Notes under the pieces: generated by a model
Told to the model about the DNA's origin: nothing
Database searches by the model: none
Seen by the model: the letters and a program-made list of their open reading frames with translations, nothing else
Made by a program: the position numbers and the translations under genes
DNA from: JAABUE01 sp037440925
Lineage (GTDB): Bacteria; Chloroflexota; Anaerolineae; Anaerolineales; Villigracilaceae
Assembly: GCA_037440925.1 (NCBI GenBank)
Contig: JBBITF010000008.1
Span: 11,617 to 75,616 of the forward strand
Direction: 5' to 3'
DNA length: 64,000 bases
Part shown: in pieces, positions 7,431 through 15,195 of the stretch
Layout of the letters: each line of letters opens with the position of its first letter
Numbering within the stretch: position 1 is the stretch's first letter

Positions 7431-8915
7431 ATGACATTTCCGATCCTGAGCGTTATCGTTTTTACTCCTATCGTCGCTGGGATGCTGATCTTGCTCTTCC
7501 CTGAAGAGCGCAAGAACGAAGTGCGCGTCACAGCGCTGGCGGCGGCGACCTTTGCCTTGTTTTTGTCGGTATGGGTGTACTTCACATACGACTTAGACGC
7601 GGCCGGTTATCAATTCCAAGAAACATACAACTGGCTGCCGGCGCTGGGTATTGGCTATCATGTCGGTGTGGATGGCATGAGCGCGCCGCTTATCCTGCTG
7701 ACGGGCGTAGTGATGTTCACCGGCGTCTTGATTTCCTGGGGCATTGAAGACCGCCCACGCGAGTTCTTTGCCTTTTTGTTCATCCTGGCAAGCGGCGTGT
7801 TTGGCGTGTTTGCCTCTCTAGACCTGTTCCAATTGTTCTTCTTCTACGAAATTGCCGTCTTTCCCATGTACCTGTTGATTGCTATCTGGGGCTGGATCAG
7901 GACGCGCGAATATGCGGCCATGAAATTGACCTTATACTTGTTTGTGGGTTCTGTCATTGCCCTGGTCGGCGCGCTGGCCATGTATTGGACGGCTTATCAA
8001 AATACCGGCGTGCTGTCTTTCGACATGCTGCAACTGGAGCAGGCTAATTTCTCTGAACAGTTCCAGGTGACCTGGTTTTTACCGGTTTTCTTTGGTTTTG
8101 CCGTGTTGGGCGGCATCTGGCCGTTCCACAACTGGTCGCCAGACGGTCACGTGGCGGCGCCAACTGCCGTCTCGATGTTTCATGCAGGCGTGCTGATGAA
8201 ATTGGGCGCCTTTGCCGCCTTGCGCGTAGGTATTATGTTGTTGCCGCAGGGCGCACAGCATTGGTCTTGGCTGATTATGACCTGCGCCGCTGTTGCTGTG
8301 GTGTATGGCGCCTTCATCGCTTTCATGCAGGAAGACATGAAATACATGATTGGTTTCTCGTCTGTGTCGCACATGGGATTGGTCATGCTTGGCCTGTCCA
8401 CGCTGAATAAAACTGGCCTGACCGGCGCGGGCGTGCAGATGTTTTCGCATGGTGTCATGACGGCGCTCTTCTTTGCAGTGACCGGTATGATTTACGACCG
8501 CGCGCATACGCGGCAGATTCCTGAGTTGGGCGGCATGAATAAAGTCATGCCGTTTGCGAGCATCGGCTTCATCATCGGCGGCCTGGTTTCGATGGGTATG
8601 CCGGGCTTTTCCGGTTTCATCGCTGAATTTCCTATCTTCATGGGTGTCTGGTATGTCCAGCCCTGGGTGGCGATTGTTGCCAGCATTTCGATTATCATCA
8701 CGGCGGCCTACATCATGCGTAACATTCGCGATGTGTTTTTCCGCCCTATGCCTGAAAATTTGGAGGGGCATATTACCGATGTGAATGTGTTGGATAAAAT
8801 TGCCATCCTCACGGTTTGCTTGTTCATGATTGGAATTGGTTTGTTCCCATCTCTGATGGTGCCGATGGTACAAACCGGCGTGGATAATATTCTACGCTTG
8901 TTGGGAGGTGCATAA
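7431..8915 (+). CDS. nuoM2: NADH-quinone oxidoreductase subunit M, second copy
   Basis: A second NuoM-type antiporter subunit, 494 residues, encoded immediately after the first. It has VGVDGMSAPLILLTG, the channel glutamate in FYEIAVFPMYLLI and LMKLGAFAALR. It differs from the first copy in the loop FAVLGGIWPFHNWSPDGH, where the helix-7 lysine of a normal NuoM is a leucine (codon 8106-8108, about residue 226). Two adjacent nuoM genes are the hallmark of the 2M type of complex I, thought to hold an extra pump. A GAGG at 7421-7424 favours ATG 7431 over 7428. It ends right at the nuoN start. Confidence 0.92.
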   Translation: MTFPILSVIVFTPIVAGMLILLFPEERKNEVRVTALAAATFALFLSVWVYFTYDLDAAGYQFQETYNWLPALGIGYHVGVDGMSAPLILLTGVVMFTGVLISWGIEDRPREFFAFLFILASGVFGVFASLDLFQLFFFYEIAVFPMYLLIAIWGWIRTREYAAMKLTLYLFVGSVIALVGALAMYWTAYQNTGVLSFDMLQLEQANFSEQFQVTWFLPVFFGFAVLGGIWPFHNWSPDGHVAAPTAVSMFHAGVLMKLGAFAALRVGIMLLPQGAQHWSWLIMTCAAVAVVYGAFIAFMQEDMKYMIGFSSVSHMGLVMLGLSTLNKTGLTGAGVQMFSHGVMTALFFAVTGMIYDRAHTRQIPELGGMNKVMPFASIGFIIGGLVSMGMPGFSGFIAEFPIFMGVWYVQPWVAIVASISIIITAAYIMRNIRDVFFRPMPENLEGHITDVNVLDKIAILTVCLFMIGIGLFPSLMVPMVQTGVDNILRLLGGA

Positions 8916-10367
8916 ATGTCTTCCACTTCAACACTGTTCTTGTCTATCCTCCCTGAACTGTTGTTGCTTGTCTTGGGTATCTTGCTGTTAATTGTCGAAC
9001 CGTTTTGGAAGGATGAACAACGCCGCAACGTTGGTTGGCTAACGGTTGGCGGTTTGTTGGTTGTTTTGGCGATTAGTTTGTTTGCAGGCCGCCCGGGCGA
9101 GCCAACGACCGTCTTTGGTGGGATGTTGCGCTACGACTGGCTGGGCTTTTTCTTCAAGATGCTGTTCATCTTTGGCGCGGCCATTACGGCGCTGTTTATG
9201 TTAGATCATGATGCGCTTGGCAAGCGCGGCGAAGCCTATCTCTTGTTGGTTGCGTCTACGCTTGGTATGAATCTGATGGCTGCTTCGGCTGACTTGGTTA
9301 TGCTCTATTTGGCCATCGAAACTACATCTATCCCTTTGTATGTGTTGGCCGGGTTTTTGTTTACAGATAAGCAGTCCACTGAAGCGGGTTTCAAGTATCT
9401 GTTGTTTGGCGCGATGACCTCCGCTATCATGTTGTATGGCTTTAGCCTGTTGTTTGGCTTTAGCGGAACCACAAACTTGTACGAACTGGCCGCTATGACG
9501 GAAGCAGGCCAATTGTCCTTGAGCGTTGCGTTGGGATTGGTCGTCCTGATTGTGGTGGGACTCGGTTTCAAAGTGTCTGTCGTTCCGTTCCATTTTTGGG
9601 CGCCAGATGTCTACATGGGCGCTCCTACGCCGGTAGCCGGCTTCCTATCTACGGCTTCGAAGGCGGCTGGCTTTGCTGTGTTGATGCGCTTGTTTGTAGT
9701 GGCTTTCCCGTCCATTTCGTATGACTGGGCTTCCATTCTGGCTGTGCTTTCGGCGGTGACGATGACGCTCGGCAACCTGGTGGCGCTCAAGCAGACCAAT
9801 ATCAAGCGCCTGCTGGCGTATTCCTCGATTGCGCACGCGGGCTATGCCATGATCGGCGTGGTGTCGTTCTCGGAACTGGGAGCGACCAGCGTGGTGTTCT
9901 ACCTACTGGCTTATATCCTGACCAACCTGGCAGCCTTTGGAATCGTTATGGCGTTTGGCCGTGTGACCGGTTCAGACGATATTAAGGCTTATGCCGGCCT
10001 GAGCCGTCGTGCGCCTGGCTTGGCGATTGCAATGCTGGTGGCATTCCTGTCGCTGGCAGGGATGCCGCCCTTCGGCGGTTTTGTGGCCAAGGTGTTCGTG
10101 TTTGCAGCGGCGGTGCAGGTCAATATGGTGTGGCTGGCGATTGTGGGCATCCTAAATTCCATTGTGGGCGTGTACTATTACCTGAGCGTTTTGAAGGTGG
10201 TCTATTTGTACCGTATGGAAGGGGAGAATGAGGCAGCGCACCCCATTCCTTTGACGCGCTCATATACTATTGCGCTGACGGTTTTGACGCTGAGTATCTT
10301 ATTGGTTGGAACGCTGTTTGCTCCCTGGTTTGGGCTGTCTGGTGCGGCGGCCTTGAACCTGTTCTAA
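8916..10367 (+). CDS. nuoN: NADH-quinone oxidoreductase subunit N
   Basis: NuoN (ND2) is the antiporter-like subunit nearest the quinone site of complex I. The 483-residue protein contains YLAIETTSIPLYVLAGF (channel glutamate), GFKVSVVPFHFWAPDVYMGAP (channel lysine), AYSSIAHAGYAMIG and AGMPPFGGFVAKVFVF, all standard for the family. The start is ATG 8916, placed with no gap after the nuoM2 stop and behind GGAGG within its end, so translation is probably coupled. It is the last gene of the complex I run. Confidence 0.95.
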   Translation: MSSTSTLFLSILPELLLLVLGILLLIVEPFWKDEQRRNVGWLTVGGLLVVLAISLFAGRPGEPTTVFGGMLRYDWLGFFFKMLFIFGAAITALFMLDHDALGKRGEAYLLLVASTLGMNLMAASADLVMLYLAIETTSIPLYVLAGFLFTDKQSTEAGFKYLLFGAMTSAIMLYGFSLLFGFSGTTNLYELAAMTEAGQLSLSVALGLVVLIVVGLGFKVSVVPFHFWAPDVYMGAPTPVAGFLSTASKAAGFAVLMRLFVVAFPSISYDWASILAVLSAVTMTLGNLVALKQTNIKRLLAYSSIAHAGYAMIGVVSFSELGATSVVFYLLAYILTNLAAFGIVMAFGRVTGSDDIKAYAGLSRRAPGLAIAMLVAFLSLAGMPPFGGFVAKVFVFAAAVQVNMVWLAIVGILNSIVGVYYYLSVLKVVYLYRMEGENEAAHPIPLTRSYTIALTVLTLSILLVGTLFAPWFGLSGAAALNLF

Positions 10368-10380
10368 CGGCGCCTGTAGA

Positions 10381-10411
10381 TTGATGCTCCTCCGGCTTTT
10401 TGTGATATAAT
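10381..10411 (+). promoter_or_regulatory. Probable promoter of the ATP synthase F0 operon
   Basis: TTGATG at 10381-10386 and a perfect TATAAT at 10406-10411 are separated by 19 nt. The start codon at 10421 follows the -10 box by only 9 nt and has no ribosome-binding site, so the transcript should be leaderless or nearly so. The position separates the atp genes from the nuo operon. Confidence 0.6.
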
Positions 10412-10420
10412 CCGCAACCG

Positions 10421-10726
10421 ATGAGCCAGCCAGATCACCAGGGAAAAGAGCGCTTTCAATATGCCATGAACCTGACCCTGGCCTCGGTGGCCGGGCAGGT
10501 TGGCTGCCTTACCCTGGTGGTTATCTTCCTGGCTCTTTTTGCGGGTTTGTGGCTAGATCGGTATTTGCAATCGCGGCCACTTTTTACGGTTGTGTTCTTA
10601 ATTGGCAGTGTGCCGGTGACGCTCTTAATGATGTTTCGTGTGGTGAAGGCGGCTACCGACCGCATCAAGCCGATACAAAAGAAATCCATACCACCTGTTA
10701 TCGAGGAGGATTCTGATCGTGAGTGA
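10421..10726 (+). CDS. AtpZ/AtpI-like ATP synthase accessory protein
   Basis: A 101-residue membrane protein with two predicted helices (about residues 22-42 and 52-73) and a basic C-terminal tail. Small two-helix proteins of the AtpZ/AtpI type begin many bacterial atp operons and help assemble the c-ring or carry Mg2+. The position right before atpB, with an 8-nt overlap, supports this. The sequence itself is not strongly diagnostic, so no symbol is given. The start lacks a ribosome-binding site and lies 9 nt after TATAAT. Confidence 0.75.
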   Translation: MSQPDHQGKERFQYAMNLTLASVAGQVGCLTLVVIFLALFAGLWLDRYLQSRPLFTVVFLIGSVPVTLLMMFRVVKAATDRIKPIQKKSIPPVIEEDSDRE

Positions 10727-11726
10727 AAAACCAAAACAGCGCGTGTGGGCCCGTTGGGTTGTGTTAGCGGCCATCATCCTGGGGTTGTTTCTGTTTACCC
10801 CATTCTTTGGGATTGGCCTGGGAATCAAGCCTATCATGCCAGAGGTGTTTTTGCCGGGGGAAAAACTAAGCGAGCATCCGCTGTTCACTATTCCCGTTGT
10901 GGGTCCTTTCTATTACACTAACACCACGACCGGCATCATTTTGGCTGACATCGTGGTTGTTTTGATTGCTATTGGCGTTTCGCGCGGGGTCAAGAGCGGC
11001 AAGATGGCGCTGACCGGTATCTCTGGCGCGGTAGAAGCGCTGGTAGAGGCCCTGCATGGCATCACAGAAGGCACAGCCGGCAAATGGACGAAGCAGATCT
11101 TTCCCTGGTTTGCAACGATCACCCTGTTGGTTCTGGCCTCGAACTGGTTGGGTCTCATCCCAGGTGCGGAGACCATTGGCATCGTCCATCATTCGGAGCA
11201 TGAGGGCTATGCTTTGCGCGACTTGGGCGCTATCGGTAATTTGAAAATCCAGACCATTTGGGATGAAGGCGGACACGGCGAACAGTACGCCATTATCCCC
11301 TTCCATCGGCCTGTTTCCACCGACCTGAACTTTACCTTTGCCCTGGCATTGGTGGCAGTCTTTATGGTGCAGGTGATGGGGTTCAGGGCGCAGGGCTGGA
11401 GTTACCTGACCAAGTTTTGGAATGTCAAACACTTTTTCAGCAAACCCATTTTTGGCTTCATAGATTGGGGCGTGGGGCTGCTGGAGTTGGTTTCAGAATT
11501 TTCAAAAATTCTTTCGTTTGCCTTCCGTCTCTTTGGCAACTTGTTTGCAGGCGCGGTCTTGATCTTCGTGATGGGCTCTCTGGTGCCTATCTTTGTGCCG
11601 GCTATGTTCTATTTGCTCGAGTTCTTTGTTGGCCTCATTCAGGCCATTGTGTTCGGTATGTTGACCATGACCTTCATGGCTCAGGCTACGCAGGGTCATG
11701 GCGAGCATGAGGAAGCACACGCATAA
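10719..11726 (+). CDS. atpB: ATP synthase F0 subunit a
   Basis: Subunit a provides the half-channels for protons and faces the c-ring. The 335-residue protein, longer than the usual 240-290, has an N-terminal membrane anchor followed by a ~60-residue outside segment. The core has NWLGLIPGAE, and near the end LSFAFRLFGNLFAGAVLI, with the essential arginine in FRLFGNLFAG, and LIQAIVFGMLTMTF. The start is GTG 10719 behind GAGGAGG, overlapping the previous gene by 8 nt. A His/Glu tail ends the protein. Confidence 0.95.
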   Translation: MSEKPKQRVWARWVVLAAIILGLFLFTPFFGIGLGIKPIMPEVFLPGEKLSEHPLFTIPVVGPFYYTNTTTGIILADIVVVLIAIGVSRGVKSGKMALTGISGAVEALVEALHGITEGTAGKWTKQIFPWFATITLLVLASNWLGLIPGAETIGIVHHSEHEGYALRDLGAIGNLKIQTIWDEGGHGEQYAIIPFHRPVSTDLNFTFALALVAVFMVQVMGFRAQGWSYLTKFWNVKHFFSKPIFGFIDWGVGLLELVSEFSKILSFAFRLFGNLFAGAVLIFVMGSLVPIFVPAMFYLLEFFVGLIQAIVFGMLTMTFMAQATQGHGEHEEAHA

Positions 11727-11727
11727 A

Positions 11728-11792
11728 TTTCGGGCGGAATTTCAAACGCCCAGGAAACACACCATATCAAGTGGCGGTTCCCCCGCCCGAAA
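11728..11792 (+). repeat. Inverted repeat between atpB and atpE
   Basis: TTTCGGGCGG at 11728-11737 is perfectly complementary to CCGCCCGAAA at 11783-11792, enclosing 45 nt. The right arm ends 19 nt before the atpE ATG and 8 nt before its GGAGG. There is no T-run, so it is unlikely to be a terminator. It could stabilise or insulate the atpE message, which must be translated many times more than its neighbours. Confidence 0.6.
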
Positions 11793-11811
11793 CATTCTGG
11801 AGGTTTTCTTT

Positions 11812-12051
11812 ATGGAATTCGAATCGGCTCAAATTCTCGGTAAGTTGATTGGCGCTGGCCTGGCCATGATTGGGGCTATTGGCGCTGGCGCCGGTATTGG
11901 CATCGTCACAAGTGGCGCGGTGCAGGCGATGGGACGCAATCCCGACGCCACCGGCACCATCCAGACGAACATGATCCTTGGCATCGCCTTTGCTGAAGCC
12001 GTTGCGATTTATTGTCTGGTTGTGGCGCTTCTCATCCTGTTTGTCTTCTAA
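11812..12051 (+). CDS. atpE: ATP synthase F0 subunit c
   Basis: Subunit c forms the rotating ring of F0. The 79-residue hairpin protein has two helices joined by the polar loop MGRNPDA (RNP at about 43-45). Helix 1 is glycine-rich (GAIGAGAGIGI). The ion-carrying carboxylate is Glu in IAFAEAVAIY. The residue after it is alanine, not the serine seen in sodium-binding rings, so a proton ring is likely. ATG 11812 is supported by GGAGG at 11800-11804; longer upstream readings lack homology. Confidence 0.95.
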   Translation: MEFESAQILGKLIGAGLAMIGAIGAGAGIGIVTSGAVQAMGRNPDATGTIQTNMILGIAFAEAVAIYCLVVALLILFVF

Positions 12052-12066
12052 AGTAAGGAGGGTGAC

Positions 12067-12801
12067 TTGGAAGCCTTAGGTATCAATTTACCTTTCTTAC
12101 TGGTACAGATTGTCAATCTACTCATCGTCTATACGGTGATTGTGAAGTGGGTAGTGGGCCCAATTGGCAACATGTTGGAAAAGCGCCGCCAGTCCATTGC
12201 GCAGGGTCTGGAGGATGCGCGTGTGGCTGCCGAGGCGCGCGCCAATGCTGAGAAAGAGGCCGCCAAGATTATCGCGGAGGCGCAGGCAGAGGCCAGTAAA
12301 GTGGTACGCGAAGCCAACGAGCGCGCCCAGGAGGTTGCTAAAGCCGTCAAAGCCGAAGCCGAGGCTGAAGCCGCTAAAGCGCGCCAATCGGCGCTGACTG
12401 AAGCCGAGTTGGAGCGCAATCGTTTGTTGTCAGACTTGCGTGGCCAGGTGGCTGCGCTGGCGATTGCTGCGGCTCAAAAACTGGTTGGCGATGCGCTGGA
12501 CGAGAAGCGCCAGCACGCATTGTTGGAAGAATTCTTCTCCGGTGTCAAATCTGGCAAGGTGGTGGTGTTGGAAGACGCTGCCTTCAAAGGCGAGTCGGCT
12601 GAAGTAACCAGTGCGCTTCCACTTTCCGACAAGGAGCAAGAGGCTGTCAAAAAGGAAGTCCTTGCCAAGGTTGGCGCGCAGGCGGTGGCCTTCCGCGTGG
12701 ATCCGTCCATTCTAGGCGGGCTGGTCATCAAAGTCGGCGACAAGGTGTTGGATGGTTCTGTGGCCGGAAAACTGGAAGGTCTGCGAGCGAATTTGAAGTA
12801 G
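12067..12801 (+). CDS. atpF: ATP synthase b subunit fused to a delta C-terminal domain
   Basis: Subunit b is the peripheral stalk that ties F0 to F1. Residues 8-28 form the membrane helix, and 35-155 a long Ala/Glu/Arg coiled coil ending in LAIAAAQKLVGDALDEK. The protein continues to 244 residues, whereas b is usually ~160. Residues about 185-244 (LSDKEQEAV, then VDPSILGGLVIKVGDKVLDGSV) match the conserved C-terminus of the delta subunit. So b and part of delta are one chain. The start is TTG 12067 after AAGGAGG. No separate atpH, atpA, G, D or C follows. Confidence 0.88.
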   Translation: MEALGINLPFLLVQIVNLLIVYTVIVKWVVGPIGNMLEKRRQSIAQGLEDARVAAEARANAEKEAAKIIAEAQAEASKVVREANERAQEVAKAVKAEAEAEAAKARQSALTEAELERNRLLSDLRGQVAALAIAAAQKLVGDALDEKRQHALLEEFFSGVKSGKVVVLEDAAFKGESAEVTSALPLSDKEQEAVKKEVLAKVGAQAVAFRVDPSILGGLVIKVGDKVLDGSVAGKLEGLRANLK

Positions 12802-12858
12802 TTGCCTTCGTCCTGTAAAGAGGGTTTTGGTAAAATGGCCGAGACCCTCTTTTTGTTT

Positions 12859-12888
12859 AAGTACACAGGTAGACAGGTAGGCAGGTAG
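12859..12888 (+). repeat. Short CAGGTAG repeat touching the murE start
   Basis: The stretch contains three close copies of a CAGGTAG unit (ACAGGTAG, ACAGGTAG, GCAGGTAG), and the last G is the first base of the murE GTG. Its first 17 nt, AAGTACACAGGTAGACA, recur exactly on the minus strand at 61836-61852, just upstream of sufS. This identifies it as a copy of a dispersed repeat and not chance sequence. Confidence 0.65.
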
Positions 12889-14492
12889 TGACGAAAACGC
12901 TTCCGCAACTTTTTGTGGATTTTCCTTTTCAGCGTCCAGCAGAAGTTCCTGATATTCCCATCACAGGCATTGCCATAGACAGCCGCGCGGTCAAGCCTGG
13001 CTATCTCTTTGTGGCCATGAAGGGCAGCGCCGCCGACGGTCACGATTACATCTCACATGCGATTGCAAACGGCGCAGCGGCAGCGGTGGGGGAACGAGAG
13101 GTAACACAAGTCTCAGGCTTGCACTATATTCGCCTTGAAAAGACGCGCAGGGCTTTGACCTGGCTGGCGGCTGCGTTCCACGATTGGCCGGCGCGCCATC
13201 TGACAGTTATTGGCGTGACCGGCACCGATGGCAAGACTACCACCACCAATCTCATCTACAAAATTTTGCAGACGGCGGGCCTCAAGGCAGGGATGATCTC
13301 TACGGTCAATGCGGTTATCGGAGAGGAGATTCTCGACACTGGCTTTCACGTTACCACCCCCGACGCCCATGATGTGCAGGCTTACCTTTCCCGCATGGTG
13401 CAGGCTGGACTGACGCATGTTGTCCTCGAGACCACCTCGCACGGCTGGTCACAGCATCGTGTAGACGCCTGTGAGTTCGATATCGGAGTGGTGACGAACA
13501 TTACTCATGAACATCTGGACGAACATGGTTCTTATGAGCGTTACCGTGCCGCGAAGGCGCGCTTGTTCGAAAGCCTGCAATGGACGCGCCCCAAGCCGCA
13601 GGGCAACCCCCGCCTGGCAGTGATTAACCGCGATGATCCAAAATCGTTTGTCTTTCTGGATGATTTTATCAAGGTCAATAAATTGAGTTATGGGCTGAGC
13701 GACGGCGCAGATGTGCGCGCGGCTCAAATTTCGTATAGCCACTCAGGGGTGCGTTTCATTGCCCAAAGTGCAGATTTTCAGATGATTGTGTCGAGCAAAT
13801 TGGTGGGCGCTTATAACGTCTTGAACTGCCTGGCGGCGTTGACGGCTACCATCTACGGTTTAGGTATCTCGCCCGAAGTGGCAGCCCAGGGCATTGCTGC
13901 GTTAGAGGGCATCCCTGGTCGCATGGAGCGCATTGATTTGGGTCAGCCGTTTACCGCCATTGTGGATTTTGCCCATACGCCCAATGCGTTGAAGATGACG
14001 TTGGAGACTGCGCGCGAAATGCTAGGTAAGAAGAGAGCGAGGGGAAAGAAAGGGCGTGTCATTGTCGCATTTGGATCGGCAGGATTGCGCGACAAGGAGA
14101 AACGCCGCATGATGGCTGAAATTGCGGCAGAACTGGCCGATTTGACGGTGCTGACTGCCGAAGATCCCCGTACCGAATCGTTGGCAGGAATCCTCGAGGA
14201 AATGGCGGCCGGCGCCAGGTCCAGAGGCGGGCGCGAGGGGAAGACTTTCTGGCGGGTGCCGGATCGGGGCGAAGCCATTCGCTTTGCGGTGCGGTTGGCG
14301 CGTCCTGGCGATATCGTCCTTGCCTGTGGAAAGGGTCATGAGCAATCCATGTGCTTCGGTAAGACCGAATATCTCTGGGACGACCGCACGGCCCTGCGAT
14401 CGGCGCTGGCGGAGTTGTTGGGTGTTTCTGGGCCGAACATGCCTTATCTCCCCTCGCAAGATAAAACCGAAGACGATTGGTTGCAGAGATAA
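12888..14492 (+). CDS. murE: UDP-N-acetylmuramyl-tripeptide synthetase (MurE type)
   Basis: MurE adds the third amino acid of the peptidoglycan stem peptide in an ATP-dependent ligation. The 534-residue protein has the N-terminal UDP-binding domain (ITGIAIDSRAVKPGYLFVA), the P-loop GVTGTDGKTTTT near residue 109, NITHEHLDEHGSYERY with catalytic Glu/His, and a C-terminal domain with VDFAHTPNALK and GKGHEQ. The residues choosing the third amino acid read EDPR instead of the DNPR that marks meso-diaminopimelate enzymes, so another diamino acid is plausible. The start is GTG; no good ribosome-binding site is seen because a repeat adjoins it. It stands alone, away from a dcw cluster. Confidence 0.9.
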   Translation: MTKTLPQLFVDFPFQRPAEVPDIPITGIAIDSRAVKPGYLFVAMKGSAADGHDYISHAIANGAAAAVGEREVTQVSGLHYIRLEKTRRALTWLAAAFHDWPARHLTVIGVTGTDGKTTTTNLIYKILQTAGLKAGMISTVNAVIGEEILDTGFHVTTPDAHDVQAYLSRMVQAGLTHVVLETTSHGWSQHRVDACEFDIGVVTNITHEHLDEHGSYERYRAAKARLFESLQWTRPKPQGNPRLAVINRDDPKSFVFLDDFIKVNKLSYGLSDGADVRAAQISYSHSGVRFIAQSADFQMIVSSKLVGAYNVLNCLAALTATIYGLGISPEVAAQGIAALEGIPGRMERIDLGQPFTAIVDFAHTPNALKMTLETAREMLGKKRARGKKGRVIVAFGSAGLRDKEKRRMMAEIAAELADLTVLTAEDPRTESLAGILEEMAAGARSRGGREGKTFWRVPDRGEAIRFAVRLARPGDIVLACGKGHEQSMCFGKTEYLWDDRTALRSALAELLGVSGPNMPYLPSQDKTEDDWLQR

Positions 14493-14544
14493 AGTATGCA
14501 AGTCTTGTGGGCAATCACCAACTGTTACACCCTTGAAACCAGGA

Positions 14545-14550
14545 TATAAT
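14545..14550 (+). promoter_or_regulatory. TATAAT -10 box upstream of 14623 gene
   Basis: A perfect TATAAT lies about 50 nt after the murE stop and 72 nt before the next start. CTGTTA at 14522-14527 is a poor -35 at 17 nt. It suggests the hypothetical gene and the downstream transporter and hydantoinase have their own promoter. Confidence 0.4.
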
Positions 14551-14622
14551 GATTCTGCTGCAAAGAACGCCTCTACTGCAAGAAGCCTGCTTACCGCCAA
14601 ATCAGTAATTCGAGAAAACCTC

Positions 14623-15192
14623 ATGCTGGTTCCTGCTTCCTTGATCCTTGTCTGTCTCTTGCCCGCCCCGCGCGATTTGGAGATTGCGCGTTTGTTGGGT
14701 TGGTATCGTATTCCCCTGCGCACGGCGCCAAAAGTGATTGCTGTAGATTACCTGGCTTTTTACCAGCCTGGAAGTTTTGGCGAGCGTGGCGGCCGCATCG
14801 AGTATGTGGCAGGAGTCAGGGGGCATGAATTGGCCACCCGCGCTGAATTATTGCGCGATGAAGCCGATCATCCCCGCGCGAACGAGGAATATTACAAGAT
14901 TCAAGTGGGCGCGCTGGAGAGACTGCCACAGCCCATTTTGGCTGAAAAGTGGAGGCGCATTACTTTCTTTTACACGACTGGCGAATATCTCTTGCGCGCA
15001 AAGTCCGTCAATGATCTGATCGTCCAGAGCGATGAGCGTCAAATGCTATGGCGCAGTCTGCGTGAGCGTGCCGAGAATGAGCAGCTGTACAACGTGGATT
15101 TACCTGAAGCGGATATCCCGCCTGAAGTGCTGTTGGCTCTCTTGGGTATCAAAGAATCAAAGACATCCTACGACTCTTCGATATTCGATTGA
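14623..15192 (+). CDS. Conserved hypothetical protein
   Basis: I do not recognise a named family. The 189-residue protein opens with a hydrophobic stretch (MLVPASLILVCLLPAP) followed by EIARLLGWYRIPLRTAPKV and later GVRGHELATRAELL, RITFFYTTGEYLL and a hydrophilic acidic C-terminus ending near KESKTSYDSS. Codon use and the tight 3-nt junction with the next gene show it is real. ATG 14623 was chosen because translation further upstream overlaps murE in another frame and is not protein-like. The mixture of charged and aromatic residues suggests a soluble enzyme-like domain, but no function is claimed. Confidence 0.75.
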   Translation: MLVPASLILVCLLPAPRDLEIARLLGWYRIPLRTAPKVIAVDYLAFYQPGSFGERGGRIEYVAGVRGHELATRAELLRDEADHPRANEEYYKIQVGALERLPQPILAEKWRRITFFYTTGEYLLRAKSVNDLIVQSDERQMLWRSLRERAENEQLYNVDLPEADIPPEVLLALLGIKESKTSYDSSIFD

Positions 15193-15195
15193 ACC

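Noticed and set aside
1121..10367. Mrp-type antiporter or membrane hydrogenase operon
   Set aside because: NuoA, NuoH, NuoJ and NuoK signatures are all present and no Mrp E/F/G or hydrogenase subunits are seen.
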